Positions 7,869 through 16,916 of a stretch of DNA of 37,060 bases are shown one piece after another (position 1 is the stretch's first letter; every line of letters begins with the position of its first letter). The notes beneath the pieces were generated by a model, which was not told the DNA's origin, did no database searches, and saw only the letters and a program-made list of their open reading frames with translations. The translations under genes and the position numbers were made by a program. Source of the DNA: Streptomyces sp. CB02366 (GTDB taxonomy: Bacteria; Actinomycetota; Actinomycetes; Streptomycetales; Streptomycetaceae). The stretch lies in assembly GCF_001905905.1 (NCBI RefSeq), contig NZ_LIVT01000025.1:1-37060 (forward strand). The letters are read 5' to 3'.

Positions 7869-10078
7869 TTGTCGGTGTCGTCCTTCTTCTCGTCCTCTTC
7901 GCCCTCGATGACGGGGATGAGGGAGAGCTTGCCGCGGGAGTCGATCTCGGCGATCTCGACCTGGACCTTGGCGCCGACGCCGAGCACGTCCTCGACGTTC
8001 TCGACGCGCTTGCCGCCGGCGAGCTTGCGGATCTGCGAGATGTGCAGCAGACCGTCCTTGCCCGGCATGAGCGAGACGAACGCACCGAAGGTGGTGGTCT
8101 TGACGACCGTGCCCAGGTAGCGCTCGCCGACCTCCGGCATGGTCGGGTTGGCGATGGCGTTGATCGTGGCGCGGGCGGCCTCGGCCTGCGAGCCCTGCTG
8201 CGCACCGATGTAGATCGTGCCGTCGTCCTCGATCGTGATGTCGGCGCCGGTGTCCTCCTGGATCTGGTTGATCATCTTGCCCTTGGGGCCGATGACCTCA
8301 CCGATCTTGTCCACCGGGATCTTGACGGTGATGATCCGCGGGGCGTTCGGGGACATCTCGTCCGGGACGTCGATGGCCTCGTTCATGACGTCCAGGATGT
8401 GCAGACGGGCGTCACGGGCCTGCTTCAGCGCGGCGGCCAGGACCGAGGCGGGGATGCCGTCGAGCTTGGTGTCGAGCTGGAGCGCGGTCACGAACTGCTT
8501 GGTGCCGGCGACCTTGAAGTCCATGTCGCCGAACGCGTCCTCCGCACCGAGGATGTCGGTGAGGGCGACGTAGTGGGTCTTGCCGTCGATCTCCTGCGAG
8601 ATCAGACCCATGGCGATGCCGGCGACGGCGGCCTTGAGGGGCACACCGGCGTTCAGCAGCGACATGGTGGAGGCGCAGACCGAGCCCATGGAGGTCGAGC
8701 CGTTGGAGCCCAGCGCCTCGGAGACCTGGCGGATCGCGTAGGGGAACTCCTCGCGCGTCGGCAGGACCGGCACGATGGCGCGCTCGGCGAGCGCTCCGTG
8801 GCCGATCTCGCGGCGCTTGGGCGAGCCCACGCGGCCCGTCTCGCCGACCGAGTACGGCGGGAAGTTGTAGTTGTGCATGTAGCGCTTGCGGGTCACCGGG
8901 GAGAGGGTGTCCAGCTGCTGCTCCATGCGGAGCATGTTGAGGGTGGTGACGCCCAGGATCTGGGTCTCGCCACGCTCGAACAGCGCCGAGCCGTGCACGC
9001 GCGGGATGGCCTCGACCTCGGCGGCGAGCGTACGGATGTCCGTGACGCCGCGGCCGTCGATGCGGACCTTGTCCTTGATGACGCGCTCGCGGACCAGCTT
9101 CTTGGTCAGCGCGCGGTACGCGGCGGAGATCTCCTTCTCGCGGCCCTCGAACTCTGGGAGGAGCTTCTCGGCGGCGATCTCCTTGACGCGGTCCAGCTCG
9201 GCCTCGCGCTCCTGCTTGCCGGCGATGGTGAGCGCCTGCTTCAGCTGGGGCGTGACGGCCTTGGCGAGGGCGTCGAGGACGTCGTCCTGGTAGTCCAGGA
9301 AGACCGGGAAGTCGCCGACGGGCTTGGCGGCCTTGGACGCCAGGTCCGACTGCGCCTTGCAGAGGGCCTTGATGAAGGGCTTCGCCGCTTCCAGACCGGC
9401 GGCGACGATCTCCTCGGTGGGAGCCTCGGCGCCGTCCTTGACGAGCTGGATGGTCTTCTCGGTGGCCTCGGCCTCGACCATCATGATCGCGACGTCGCCG
9501 TCGTCCAGGACGCGACCGGCGACGACCATGTCGAAGACGGCGTCCTCGAGCTCGGTGTGCGTCGGGAAGGCGACCCACTGGCCCTTGATCAGGGCGACGC
9601 GGGTGGCGCCGATCGGGCCGGAGAAGGGCAGGCCCGCCAGCTGGGTGGAGCAGGAGGCGGCGTTGATCGCGACCACGTCGTACAGGTGGTCGGGGTTGAG
9701 CGCCATGATCGTCTCGACGATCTGGATCTCGTTGCGCAGGCCCTTCTTGAAGGAGGGGCGCAGCGGGCGGTCGATCAGGCGGCAGGTGAGGATCGCGTCC
9801 TCGGAGGGGCGGCCCTCCCGGCGGAAGAAGGAGCCGGGGATCTTGCCGGCCGCGTACTGCCGCTCCTCGACGTCCACCGTGAGGGGGAAGAAGTCGAGGT
9901 TGTCCTTGGGCCGCTTGGAAGCGGTGGTGGCCGACAGCACCATGGTGTCGTCGTCCAGGTACGCGACGGCGGAGCCGGCGGCCTGCTTGGCCAGGCGGCC
10001 CGTCTCGAAGCGGATGGTGCGGGTGCCGAAGGTTCCGTTGTCGATGACGGCCTCGGCGTAGTGGGTCTCGTTCTCCAC
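7865..10078 (-). CDS. pnp: Polyribonucleotide nucleotidyltransferase (PNPase)
   Basis: PNPase degrades RNA 3'-to-5' by phosphorolysis and in Streptomyces also adds 3' tails. With the chosen start it has 737 residues. It has two RNase PH-like domains, then a KH domain with the GxxG loop IGPKGK, an S1 domain (VGERYLGTVVKTTTFGAFV and GKDGLLHISQI) and an acidic tail. The GTG at 10078 is preferred because GGAG sits 9 nt before it; the ATG at 10093 has no ribosome site and would add only five residues. It follows rpsO with hairpins in the gap, the classic rpsO-pnp arrangement, and overlaps the peptidase gene at its 3' end. Confidence 0.96.
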   Translation of the reverse strand: MENETHYAEAVIDNGTFGTRTIRFETGRLAKQAAGSAVAYLDDDTMVLSATTASKRPKDNLDFFPLTVDVEERQYAAGKIPGSFFRREGRPSEDAILTCRLIDRPLRPSFKKGLRNEIQIVETIMALNPDHLYDVVAINAASCSTQLAGLPFSGPIGATRVALIKGQWVAFPTHTELEDAVFDMVVAGRVLDDGDVAIMMVEAEATEKTIQLVKDGAEAPTEEIVAAGLEAAKPFIKALCKAQSDLASKAAKPVGDFPVFLDYQDDVLDALAKAVTPQLKQALTIAGKQEREAELDRVKEIAAEKLLPEFEGREKEISAAYRALTKKLVRERVIKDKVRIDGRGVTDIRTLAAEVEAIPRVHGSALFERGETQILGVTTLNMLRMEQQLDTLSPVTRKRYMHNYNFPPYSVGETGRVGSPKRREIGHGALAERAIVPVLPTREEFPYAIRQVSEALGSNGSTSMGSVCASTMSLLNAGVPLKAAVAGIAMGLISQEIDGKTHYVALTDILGAEDAFGDMDFKVAGTKQFVTALQLDTKLDGIPASVLAAALKQARDARLHILDVMNEAIDVPDEMSPNAPRIITVKIPVDKIGEVIGPKGKMINQIQEDTGADITIEDDGTIYIGAQQGSQAEAARATINAIANPTMPEVGERYLGTVVKTTTFGAFVSLMPGKDGLLHISQIRKLAGGKRVENVEDVLGVGAKVQVEIAEIDSRGKLSLIPVIEGEEDEKKDDTDK

Positions 10079-10162
10079 TAGTGATTTCTCCATACTCGTC
10101 GTCTTTCGTCCTCACGCCCGTGTGGCGCAGGACGGTGCGGGAGAGGCGCACCGTGGATGCGG

Positions 10163-10220
10163 GCCGGTCTTCGATCGAAGCTCCCGGGCATGTTCCCGGG
10201 GGCCACTACCGAGGACCGGC
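10163..10220 (-). promoter_or_regulatory. rpsO-pnp intercistronic two-part hairpin
   Basis: An outer 11-position stem (10163-10173 with 10210-10220, one C-A mismatch in the transcript) encloses an 8-bp inner stem (10181-10188 with 10195-10202, built on a cccggg repeat). It lies in the pnp leader about 85-140 nt before the start. Work on Streptomyces and E. coli pnp shows that such a hairpin is cut by an RNase III-type enzyme and controls pnp expression; that role here is inferred. Confidence 0.75.
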
Positions 10221-10346
10221 GGCGGCGTCGTAGCGCCTCTCCCTCGTTCGTGCGGCCGCGCGTGTTCTTCGCGCGGGTCGTGCGGTCGTGCGGGTGCCGC
10301 TGCCCCCAGGTTACTGAGGTTGGCGCCGGTCTCGCACGTACGGCAA

Positions 10347-10382
10347 AGGGAGCGGTCCCCTCAGACGTGGGAACCGCTCCCT
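10347..10382 (-). terminator. Stem-loop immediately after rpsO
   Basis: A 10-bp inverted repeat (10347-10356 with 10373-10382), extended by a CCC/GGG pairing after a one-base bulge, lies 14 nt past the rpsO stop. It is probably a partial terminator, letting some transcription continue into pnp, as known for rpsO-pnp operons. Confidence 0.75.
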
Positions 10383-10395
10383 CTCCACGGCGTGC

Positions 10396-10686
10396 TTACT
10401 TGGCGCCGCCGGCCGCGCCGCGGCGGATGCCGAGGCGGTCGACGAGCGCACGGAAGCGCTGGATGTCCTTCTTGGCCAGGTACTGCAGGAGGCGGCGACG
10501 CTGGCCGACCAGGATCAGCAGACCACGGCGGGAGTGGTGGTCGTGCTTGTGCGTCTTGAGGTGCTCCGTCAGGTCCGAGATCCGGCGGGAGAGCATGGCG
10601 ACCTGGACCTCGGGGGATCCGGTGTCACCCTCCTTCTGGGCGAACTCGGCCATGATCTGCTTCTTCGTAGCGGCGTCGAGCGGCAC
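10396..10686 (-). CDS. rpsO: 30S ribosomal protein S15
   Basis: S15 binds the central domain of 16S rRNA early in small-subunit assembly. The 96-residue chain has the conserved segments GDTGSPEVQVAMLS (about 20-33) and THKHDHHSRRGLL plus RRRLLQYL (about 45-69). The length is slightly over the usual 89 because of a GGAK-type tail. The start GTG 10686 is preceded by GAGGAG. It is the first gene of the rpsO-pnp series. The eccD terminator lies upstream, so transcription starts within 10687-10842; I could not place the promoter. Confidence 0.97.
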   Translation of the reverse strand: MPLDAATKKQIMAEFAQKEGDTGSPEVQVAMLSRRISDLTEHLKTHKHDHHSRRGLLILVGQRRRLLQYLAKKDIQRFRALVDRLGIRRGAAGGAK

Positions 10687-10842
10687 GCGTACTCCTCTTG
10701 ATGTTCGAAGCGCCCACGAGTGCCCCTGGTCTTGTTCTCAGGGGAGCTTCCGTGACTCGGAGGCGAAGGTCCGATGAGCGCAGCCCCCAGGATGATCCGG
10801 GGACGCGTACACAAACGGCCACTGGACAGGCTACCAGCCATT

Positions 10843-10882
10843 CGGGCCGCCCCCCGCCGGTATCGCCCGGGGGGGCGGCCCG
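10843..10882 (-). terminator. eccD terminator
   Basis: A perfect 13-bp G+C-only inverted repeat (10843-10855 with 10870-10882, 14-nt loop) lies 14 nt beyond the eccD stop codon. It marks the boundary between the secretion locus and the rpsO-pnp block. Confidence 0.85.
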
Positions 10883-10896
10883 GCCGTGGCCGCCGG

Positions 10897-12405
10897 TCAG
10901 CTGGTGAGGGCGCGGATCGAGCGGTAGACGTCGAAGACGGCGAGGCAGAGCGGGAGCAGGGTCAGCAGGACGACCGTCTCGGCGATCTCCAGGAAGCGTC
11001 CCCAGAACGGGGTCACCCCCTTGCGCGGCACGATCAGGCCGATGGCGGTGATCAGGACGGCGACGCCCGCGACGGCCGCGGCGAGCCACACCGTACGGAT
11101 GTCGAGTGCGGTCCCGTCGCCCCGCAGGGCGTCGCGGACCAGGGCGGCCGGCGGGTTGAGGGACAGGCCGAGGCCGAGGAGGACGAGCGAGGCGAGACCG
11201 GCGGCGAGCGCGCAGCCGACCTGGCCGGTGTAGCGGAAGAGGTGGGCGCGCATCAGCATGGCGACGCCGGTGGCCAGGGCGAGCAGCTGGCCCCAGACGT
11301 CGTCGGAGAAGCCCAGCACGGCGGAGGCCGCCACGGCGACCAGGGCGCAGCCGCCGACCAGGCCGAGGAGCAGTTCGTGGCCGCGCCGCGCCTGGGCGGC
11401 GAGGCGGACGGCGTCCACCGGGCCGGAGGGCGCGGGTTCGGAGGTCCCGTAGTCGCCGACCGTGGTGCGGGGCGGCTCGAAGCCGATGGGCAGCCGGGCG
11501 AAGCGGGTGGAGAGCCCCGGCAGGAAGGCGAGGGCTCCCACGGCCAGCGGGGAGCAGGCGGCGGCGGCCTCGACCGGCTCCAGCCCGCTCAGGACGGCGA
11601 CGAAGGTGACCAGGAGGCCGACGGCGCTCGCGAAGACGAACGCGACGAACGGCCCGTCCCCGCCGGGCGCGACGATCATCAGGATGACCGCCGCCACGAG
11701 GACGGCGGCGCAGGCGAGCAGGAACTGCAGCCGTCCGACGCCCTGCCCGGCGCTCAGGGGCAGCAGTCCGGATCCGGCCACCGCCGCGTTGACCAGGGCG
11801 CCGGTGCCGAGCGCGATCGACGAGGCCCGGTCGTCGTACACCCGGGCGCGCACGCAGGCGAAGGCGAGCAGGAGGAGGGCGACGACGGCGGCCAGGATGC
11901 CGGGCAGCCCGTGCATGTCGTGGAGCGGGTCGGCCGTCCACAGCACGAAGCCGAGCAGGGCCAGCAGGACGGAGCCGCCGAAGAGGCCGGCGCCGCGCAT
12001 GAGCGCGTCGCCCCACAGGGTGCGGTCCTTGGCCACGGCGGTGGCGACGGCGTCCGACACGTCGTCGAAGACCGCGGGGGGCAGCGATTCGGAGAAGGGC
12101 CGCATCGACAGGAGTTCGCCGTCGAGGACGCGGTGCCCGGCGAGGGTGCGCGCGCTGTCCAGGACGGCGCCGTCGCGGCGTACGAGGTGGTAGCCGACGG
12201 GCGCTCCGGGGGCGGGGCTCTGTCCGGAGAGCCGGAGGATCTCGGGGTACAGGTCCGCGATGGGGATGTCCTCGGGCAGGGCCACGTCCACCCGCCCGTC
12301 GGGGGCGACGACCGTGACCCGGCAGAATCCGGTGGCGCTGCCGGACGGGGTTCCGTGGCTCTGCCGTCCGGGTCCGGTGGCTGCCGCTTGGGCCGTCGTG
12401 GTCAC
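10897..12405 (-). CDS. eccD: Type VII secretion integral membrane protein EccD
   Basis: EccD forms the membrane vestibule of ESX/type VII secretion machines. The 502-residue protein has an N-terminal ubiquitin-like (YukD-type) cytosolic domain at about 27-105 (CRVTVVAPDGRVDVALPED start). A linker with DDVSDAVATAVAKDRTLW follows, then about eleven hydrophobic helices from roughly residue 130 to the end. The start GTG 12405 has AGGGGG eight nt upstream. It is transcribed divergently from eccC, with predicted -10 boxes only 26 bp apart, and it ends in front of its own terminator. All features match the family. Confidence 0.95.
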   Translation of the reverse strand: MTTTAQAAATGPGRQSHGTPSGSATGFCRVTVVAPDGRVDVALPEDIPIADLYPEILRLSGQSPAPGAPVGYHLVRRDGAVLDSARTLAGHRVLDGELLSMRPFSESLPPAVFDDVSDAVATAVAKDRTLWGDALMRGAGLFGGSVLLALLGFVLWTADPLHDMHGLPGILAAVVALLLLAFACVRARVYDDRASSIALGTGALVNAAVAGSGLLPLSAGQGVGRLQFLLACAAVLVAAVILMIVAPGGDGPFVAFVFASAVGLLVTFVAVLSGLEPVEAAAACSPLAVGALAFLPGLSTRFARLPIGFEPPRTTVGDYGTSEPAPSGPVDAVRLAAQARRGHELLLGLVGGCALVAVAASAVLGFSDDVWGQLLALATGVAMLMRAHLFRYTGQVGCALAAGLASLVLLGLGLSLNPPAALVRDALRGDGTALDIRTVWLAAAVAGVAVLITAIGLIVPRKGVTPFWGRFLEIAETVVLLTLLPLCLAVFDVYRSIRALTS

Positions 12406-12639
12406 CTGGTGTTCCCCCTGCTAGCTCGTTCCACGCTCGTCGCGTGTTCTGCGCTCGTTCCGGGCGTCGCGGGCGTGGGCGCCGCGCCGCTTGCCGCGTG
12501 CCGTTCTCACGGCGGTGCCGACGCCGCCGGGCCGCGTCCGCTTCCGTCCGGAACGCACCGCGGGGGCCGCCGATCGCACCACACGTCCCGATTGGCCGTC
12601 TTCGCGCGACGGTTAGCGGATGCGTACGTGCGTCGCGAC

Positions 12640-12677
12640 ACCCTACCGCCATCGGGTCGCCGTCACGCCAGTAGGAT
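12640..12677. promoter_or_regulatory. Overlapping divergent eccD/eccC promoter region
   Basis: The 348-nt gap 12406-12753 holds no gene. On the minus strand TAGGGT (12645-12640) is a candidate -10 for eccD. On the plus strand TAGGAT (12672-12677) is a candidate -10 for eccC. They are 26 bp apart and back to back, so the two -35 regions would overlap. Neither has a good TTGAC match at the usual spacing, which may indicate activator dependence. The rest of the gap is plain G+C-rich sequence. Confidence 0.4.
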
Positions 12678-12753
12678 CCCTCCCGCGGACGGGGCCCGTC
12701 GCCACGGGGGCGCCGATAGGAACACTTCCGTCCGGCAAGGGAATTGGTGAGCT

Positions 12754-15700
12754 GTGAGCCAGATCGTCGTCAAGCGCCCGCCGCGGGCTCTGCCCACCGA
12801 AGTGCCGGTCGATCCGGTGCAGTTGCAACCTCCGCCGGAACTCCCCCGGGGCCAGCAGGAGGGGGCGCTGATGCAGCTCCTGCCGATGCTGGGCATGGGC
12901 GGCTCCGTCGTCTTCTTCTTCATGACGCCCAACCCGATCATGCGCATCATGGGCATGATCATGATCGCCTCGACGCTCGCCATGGCGATCGCGATGCTCG
13001 TGCGGTACCGGCGGGGCACCCAGGGGGAGCTGGCGGATCTGCGCCGCGACTATCTGAAGTACCTGACGCAGACCCGGCGCACGGTGCTGAAGACGGCGCG
13101 CAAGCAGCGCGACGCGCAGTTCTACCTCCACCCCTCGCCCGAGCAGCTGTGGGCGCTCGTCGCCGAGGGCAGCCGGGTGTGGGAGCGGCGTGCGGGGGAC
13201 GCGGACTTCGCGCAGGTGCGCATCGGCCTGGGCAGCCAGGAGCTGGCGACGCCCCTCGTCACGCCCGAGACGGCTCCGGTGGACGAGCTGGAGCCGCTGG
13301 CGGCCGGGGCGATGCAGCAGTTCCTGGCGACGCACTCCACGCTGGACGGGCTGCCCATGGCCGTCTCGCTGCGGGCGTTCTACCACCTGACGGTCAGCGG
13401 TGACGCGGAGGCCGCGCGCTCGGCGGCGCGGGCCATGGTCGGCGGACTGGCCTCCCTGCACTCCCCCGAGGACCTGGTGATCGCGATCGCGACCGGCGCC
13501 GAGGCGGCCCCGCGGTGGGAGTGGGCGAAGTGGCTCCCGCACGCGCAGTCCCCGGGCCCCGGGGACGGGGCGGGGAGCAGGCGGCTGATCACCACCAGTC
13601 TGCCGGTGCTGGAGGACCTGCTGGCCGGACGGCTGGAGGGCAGGCCCCGCTTCCAGCCCGGCGGCCAGCCGCTGGTGGAACAGCCGCACGTCGTGGTGGT
13701 CCTGGACGGCGAGTCGGTGGCGCCCATGTCGGCGCTCGCCTCGGCGGAGGGCCTGCAGGGCGTGACGGTCATCGAGGTCGTGCCGGGCGAGGTCACCGGG
13801 GCGCGCGGGGGCCTGTCCGTCGTGGTGCAGCCGACGTCGCTGCGGTTGGAGTCGGGCCAGGGGCACGTCTACGACGGGGTTCCGGACCTGCTGAGCTACG
13901 AGGCCGCCGAGGCGCTCGCCCGTCAACTGGCCCCGCTGCACATGGCGACGGGCGGGGACGACGACGAACCCCTGCTGGCCAACCTGGAGTTCACCGATCT
14001 GCTGAACCTCGGGGACGCCGCCTCGGTCGACGTGGGCCGGACCTGGCGGCCGCGGTCCCAGGCGGAGCGGCTGCGGGTGCCGATCGGCGTGGGCGAGGAC
14101 GGTTCGCCGGTGATGCTGGACCTGAAGGAGGCGGCCCAGGAGGGCATGGGTCCGCACGGTCTGTGCGTGGGCGCCACCGGTTCCGGCAAGTCCGAGCTGC
14201 TGCGCACGCTGGTGCTCGGTCTCGCCGTCACCCACACCTCCGAGACGCTGAACTTCGTCCTCGCCGACTTCAAGGGCGGCGCGACCTTCGCCGGGATGGC
14301 GCAGATGCCGCACGTCGCGGCGGTGATCACCAACCTGGCGGACGACCTGACGCTGGTCGACCGCATGGGCGACTCCATCCGGGGCGAGCTGAACCGGCGG
14401 CAGGAGATGCTGCGCGACGCGGGCAACTACGCCAACATCCACGACTACGAGAAGGCGCGCGCGGCCGGTGCGCCCCTGCAGCCGATTCCCTCGCTCGTCC
14501 TGGTCATCGACGAGTTCAGCGAACTCCTCACCGCCAAACCGGACTTCATCGACATGTTCGTCCAGATCGGCCGTATCGGCCGTTCGCTGGGCGTGCACCT
14601 GCTGCTGGCGTCGCAGCGGCTGGAGGAGGGGCGGCTGCGCGGCCTGGAGACCTATCTGTCGTACCGGGTGGGACTGCGGACGTTCTCGGCGGCGGAGTCG
14701 CGGGCCGCGATCGGCGTGCCCGACGCGTACCACCTGCCGAACGTGCCCGGTTCGGGGCTGTTGAAGTTCGGTACGGAGGAGATGGTCCGGTTCAAGGCGG
14801 CGTACGTCTCGGGGGTCTACCGCTCCGGCGGGCAGCGGGCCGTCGCTCCGGGCGCCCCGCTGCCGGTGGACCGCAGGCCGGTGCCGTTCACGGCCGCTCC
14901 GGTCCCCGTCCAGTACGTCCGGCCGGCGCAGGTCCCGGGCGTGCCGGAGCAGCGCTCGGCGGAGGACGACGCACTGGCGGACACGGTGCTCGATGTGATC
15001 GTGCGGCGGCTGGAGGGCCGCGGGGCCTCGGCGCACCAGGTGTGGCTGCCGCCGCTGGACAACCCGCCGTCGTTGGACGAGTTGCTGCCGGGGCTGTCCC
15101 CGGTGCCCGGCCGGGGGCTGACGCAGCCCGGCTTCGAGGGCGCGGGCCGGCTGGTCGTGCCGCTGGGCGTCGTCGACAAGCCGTTCGAGCAACGGCGCGA
15201 CACCCTCTACCGGGACTTCTCCGGAGCCGCCGGCCACATGCAGATCACCGGTGGACCGCAGTCGGGGAAGTCGACGCTGCTGCGGACGCTCATCGCCGGG
15301 TTCGCGCTCACCCACACTTCGCAGGAGGTCCAGTTCTACGGGCTCGACTTCGGCGGCGGCGGTCTGTCCTCGATCGCGGGCCTGCCGCACGTGGGCGGTG
15401 TCGCCTCCCGGCTCGACCCGGAGCGGGTGCGCCGTACGGTCGCCGAGGTGTACGGCATCATGGCGCGGCGCGAGGAGTACTTCCGCAGCGCCGGCATCGA
15501 CTCCATCGCCACGTTCCGCAGGATGCGGGCGCGCGGCGAGATCTCGGTGACGGACCAGCCGTGGGGCGATGTGTTCCTGGTCATCGACGGGTGGGGCAGT
15601 TTCCGCACGGATTACGAGGGGCTGGAGACGGCGGCGACCGACATCGCGGCCCGCGGCCTGGGGTACGGCATCCATCTGATCGTGACGGCGTCGCGTTCCA

Positions 15701-16719
15701 TGGAGGTCCGGGCCAGCCTGAAGGACCATCTGATGAACCGCCTGGAGCTGCGGCTCGGCGACGTGATGGACTCCGAACTGGACCGCAAGGTGGCCGCCAA
15801 CGTCCCGGCGGGGGTGCCGGGTCGCGGGATCACCCCGGAGAAGCTGCACTTCATGGCGGCGGTGCCGCGGATCGACGGCATCAACTCCGACAGCGACCTG
15901 TCGGAGGCGACCGCGGCGATGAACCAGGAGGTCGCCCGCCACTGGACGGCCGCGCCTGCCCCGGCGGTGCGTCTGCTGCCGCGCGCGCTTCCGGCGTCCG
16001 CGCTCCCGGCGGGCCACGCGGCTCCGGAGCGCGGCGTGGCCTTCGGCATCGATGAGAACAACCTGGAGCCGGTGTTCCTGAACTTCGAGCAGGACCCGTT
16101 CTTCCTCGCGTTCGGCGAGGGCGAGTCGGGGAAGTCCAACCTGCTGCGGCTGCTCATCAAGCAGCTGACGGAGCGGTACCCGGGCGACGCCTGCAAGCTG
16201 TTCGTCATCGACAACCGGCGCTCGCTGCTGGATGTGACCCCGGCGTCGCACCTGGCCGAGTACATCCCGATGTCCAACAACATGGAACATCACATGGCGG
16301 CGCTGTACGACCTGATGAAGCGCCGCACCCCCGCCGCCGACGTGACGGCACGGGAGCTGCGCGAGCAGAGCTGGTGGCAGGGCCCCACGGTGTACGTCGT
16401 CATCGACGACTTCGACCTGGTCGCCACGTCGAGCGGCAATCCGCTGTCGGCGATCACCGAGATGCTGCCGTTCGCCCGTGACGTGGGCGTCCGCTTCATC
16501 ATCGCCCGCAGCACGGCGGGGGCGAGCCGGGCACTGTACGACCCCTTCCTCCAGCGCATGATCGAGCTGGGCGCCCAGGGCGTGATGTTGTCGGGCGACC
16601 CGAACGAGGGCGACATCCTCGGCAACGTACGCCCGCGCCCGATGCCTCCGGGCCGCGGCGTCTTCGTCACGCGCCGCCGGGGGAACCCGCTGGTGCAGAC
16701 GGGGCTGGTGGAGGAGTAG
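12754..16719 (+). CDS. eccC: Type VII secretion ATPase EccC (fused EccCa-EccCb form)
   Basis: EccC is the FtsK/SpoIIIE-type motor that recognises WXG100 substrates. This 1321-residue chain has two N-terminal membrane helices (about 42-85), a stalk domain and three P-loop modules. The Walker A motifs are GATGSGKS (473-480), GGPQSGKS (833-840) and GEGESGKS (1121-1128). The matching Walker B ends are D586-E587, D945-G946 and D1218-D1219, so only module 1 keeps the catalytic glutamate. This fits structural work on Thermomonospora EccC, where modules 2 and 3 bind ATP without hydrolysis and module 3 binds the substrate tail. The start is GTG 12754, with AAGGGA upstream. It is divergent from eccD and convergent with the esx operon. 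Confidence 0.97.
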   Translation: MSQIVVKRPPRALPTEVPVDPVQLQPPPELPRGQQEGALMQLLPMLGMGGSVVFFFMTPNPIMRIMGMIMIASTLAMAIAMLVRYRRGTQGELADLRRDYLKYLTQTRRTVLKTARKQRDAQFYLHPSPEQLWALVAEGSRVWERRAGDADFAQVRIGLGSQELATPLVTPETAPVDELEPLAAGAMQQFLATHSTLDGLPMAVSLRAFYHLTVSGDAEAARSAARAMVGGLASLHSPEDLVIAIATGAEAAPRWEWAKWLPHAQSPGPGDGAGSRRLITTSLPVLEDLLAGRLEGRPRFQPGGQPLVEQPHVVVVLDGESVAPMSALASAEGLQGVTVIEVVPGEVTGARGGLSVVVQPTSLRLESGQGHVYDGVPDLLSYEAAEALARQLAPLHMATGGDDDEPLLANLEFTDLLNLGDAASVDVGRTWRPRSQAERLRVPIGVGEDGSPVMLDLKEAAQEGMGPHGLCVGATGSGKSELLRTLVLGLAVTHTSETLNFVLADFKGGATFAGMAQMPHVAAVITNLADDLTLVDRMGDSIRGELNRRQEMLRDAGNYANIHDYEKARAAGAPLQPIPSLVLVIDEFSELLTAKPDFIDMFVQIGRIGRSLGVHLLLASQRLEEGRLRGLETYLSYRVGLRTFSAAESRAAIGVPDAYHLPNVPGSGLLKFGTEEMVRFKAAYVSGVYRSGGQRAVAPGAPLPVDRRPVPFTAAPVPVQYVRPAQVPGVPEQRSAEDDALADTVLDVIVRRLEGRGASAHQVWLPPLDNPPSLDELLPGLSPVPGRGLTQPGFEGAGRLVVPLGVVDKPFEQRRDTLYRDFSGAAGHMQITGGPQSGKSTLLRTLIAGFALTHTSQEVQFYGLDFGGGGLSSIAGLPHVGGVASRLDPERVRRTVAEVYGIMARREEYFRSAGIDSIATFRRMRARGEISVTDQPWGDVFLVIDGWGSFRTDYEGLETAATDIAARGLGYGIHLIVTASRSMEVRASLKDHLMNRLELRLGDVMDSELDRKVAANVPAGVPGRGITPEKLHFMAAVPRIDGINSDSDLSEATAAMNQEVARHWTAAPAPAVRLLPRALPASALPAGHAAPERGVAFGIDENNLEPVFLNFEQDPFFLAFGEGESGKSNLLRLLIKQLTERYPGDACKLFVIDNRRSLLDVTPASHLAEYIPMSNNMEHHMAALYDLMKRRTPAADVTARELREQSWWQGPTVYVVIDDFDLVATSSGNPLSAITEMLPFARDVGVRFIIARSTAGASRALYDPFLQRMIELGAQGVMLSGDPNEGDILGNVRPRPMPPGRGVFVTRRRGNPLVQTGLVEE

Positions 16720-16730
16720 CGGCGGGGCTC

Positions 16731-16872
16731 ACGGCGGGGCCCCGCCGTACGCGAAGGGCGCGGGGCGCACGGAGTCCGTACGCCCCGCCCCCTGCCGTGG
16801 GCCCCGGCACGCCGGCGCCCGGCGTGCGGACCACGCACTCAGGGTGGACACCTCCCGCGCGTGCCCACCCTG
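16731..16872. terminator. Cluster of hairpins between convergent eccC and esx genes
   Basis: Four inverted repeats lie between the stops at 16719 (+) and 16917 (-): an 18-bp palindrome at 16731-16748; gcggggcg/cgccccgc at 16760-16767 and 16781-16788; gcacgccg/cggcgtgc at 16807-16814 and 16820-16827; and a 12-bp stem at 16840-16851 with 16861-16872. The last is fully paired (one G-U) only in minus-strand RNA, so it is the best esx-operon terminator. The first two suit eccC. Confidence 0.75.
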
Positions 16873-16916
16873 AAGTTCCGTACTGCGGCTTCTGCGCCGC
16901 CTCGGTCCGGACCCGG

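Noticed and set aside
8042..10081. A 679-residue open frame opposite pnp
   Set aside because: The composition is dominated by Val, Gly, Asp and Leu without any domain, and pnp on the other strand is unambiguous.
12643..16293. A 1216-residue open frame opposite eccC
   Set aside because: It is Arg/His/Gln-rich with no motif. The EccC frame has three clear P-loop modules, so this is a codon-bias artefact.
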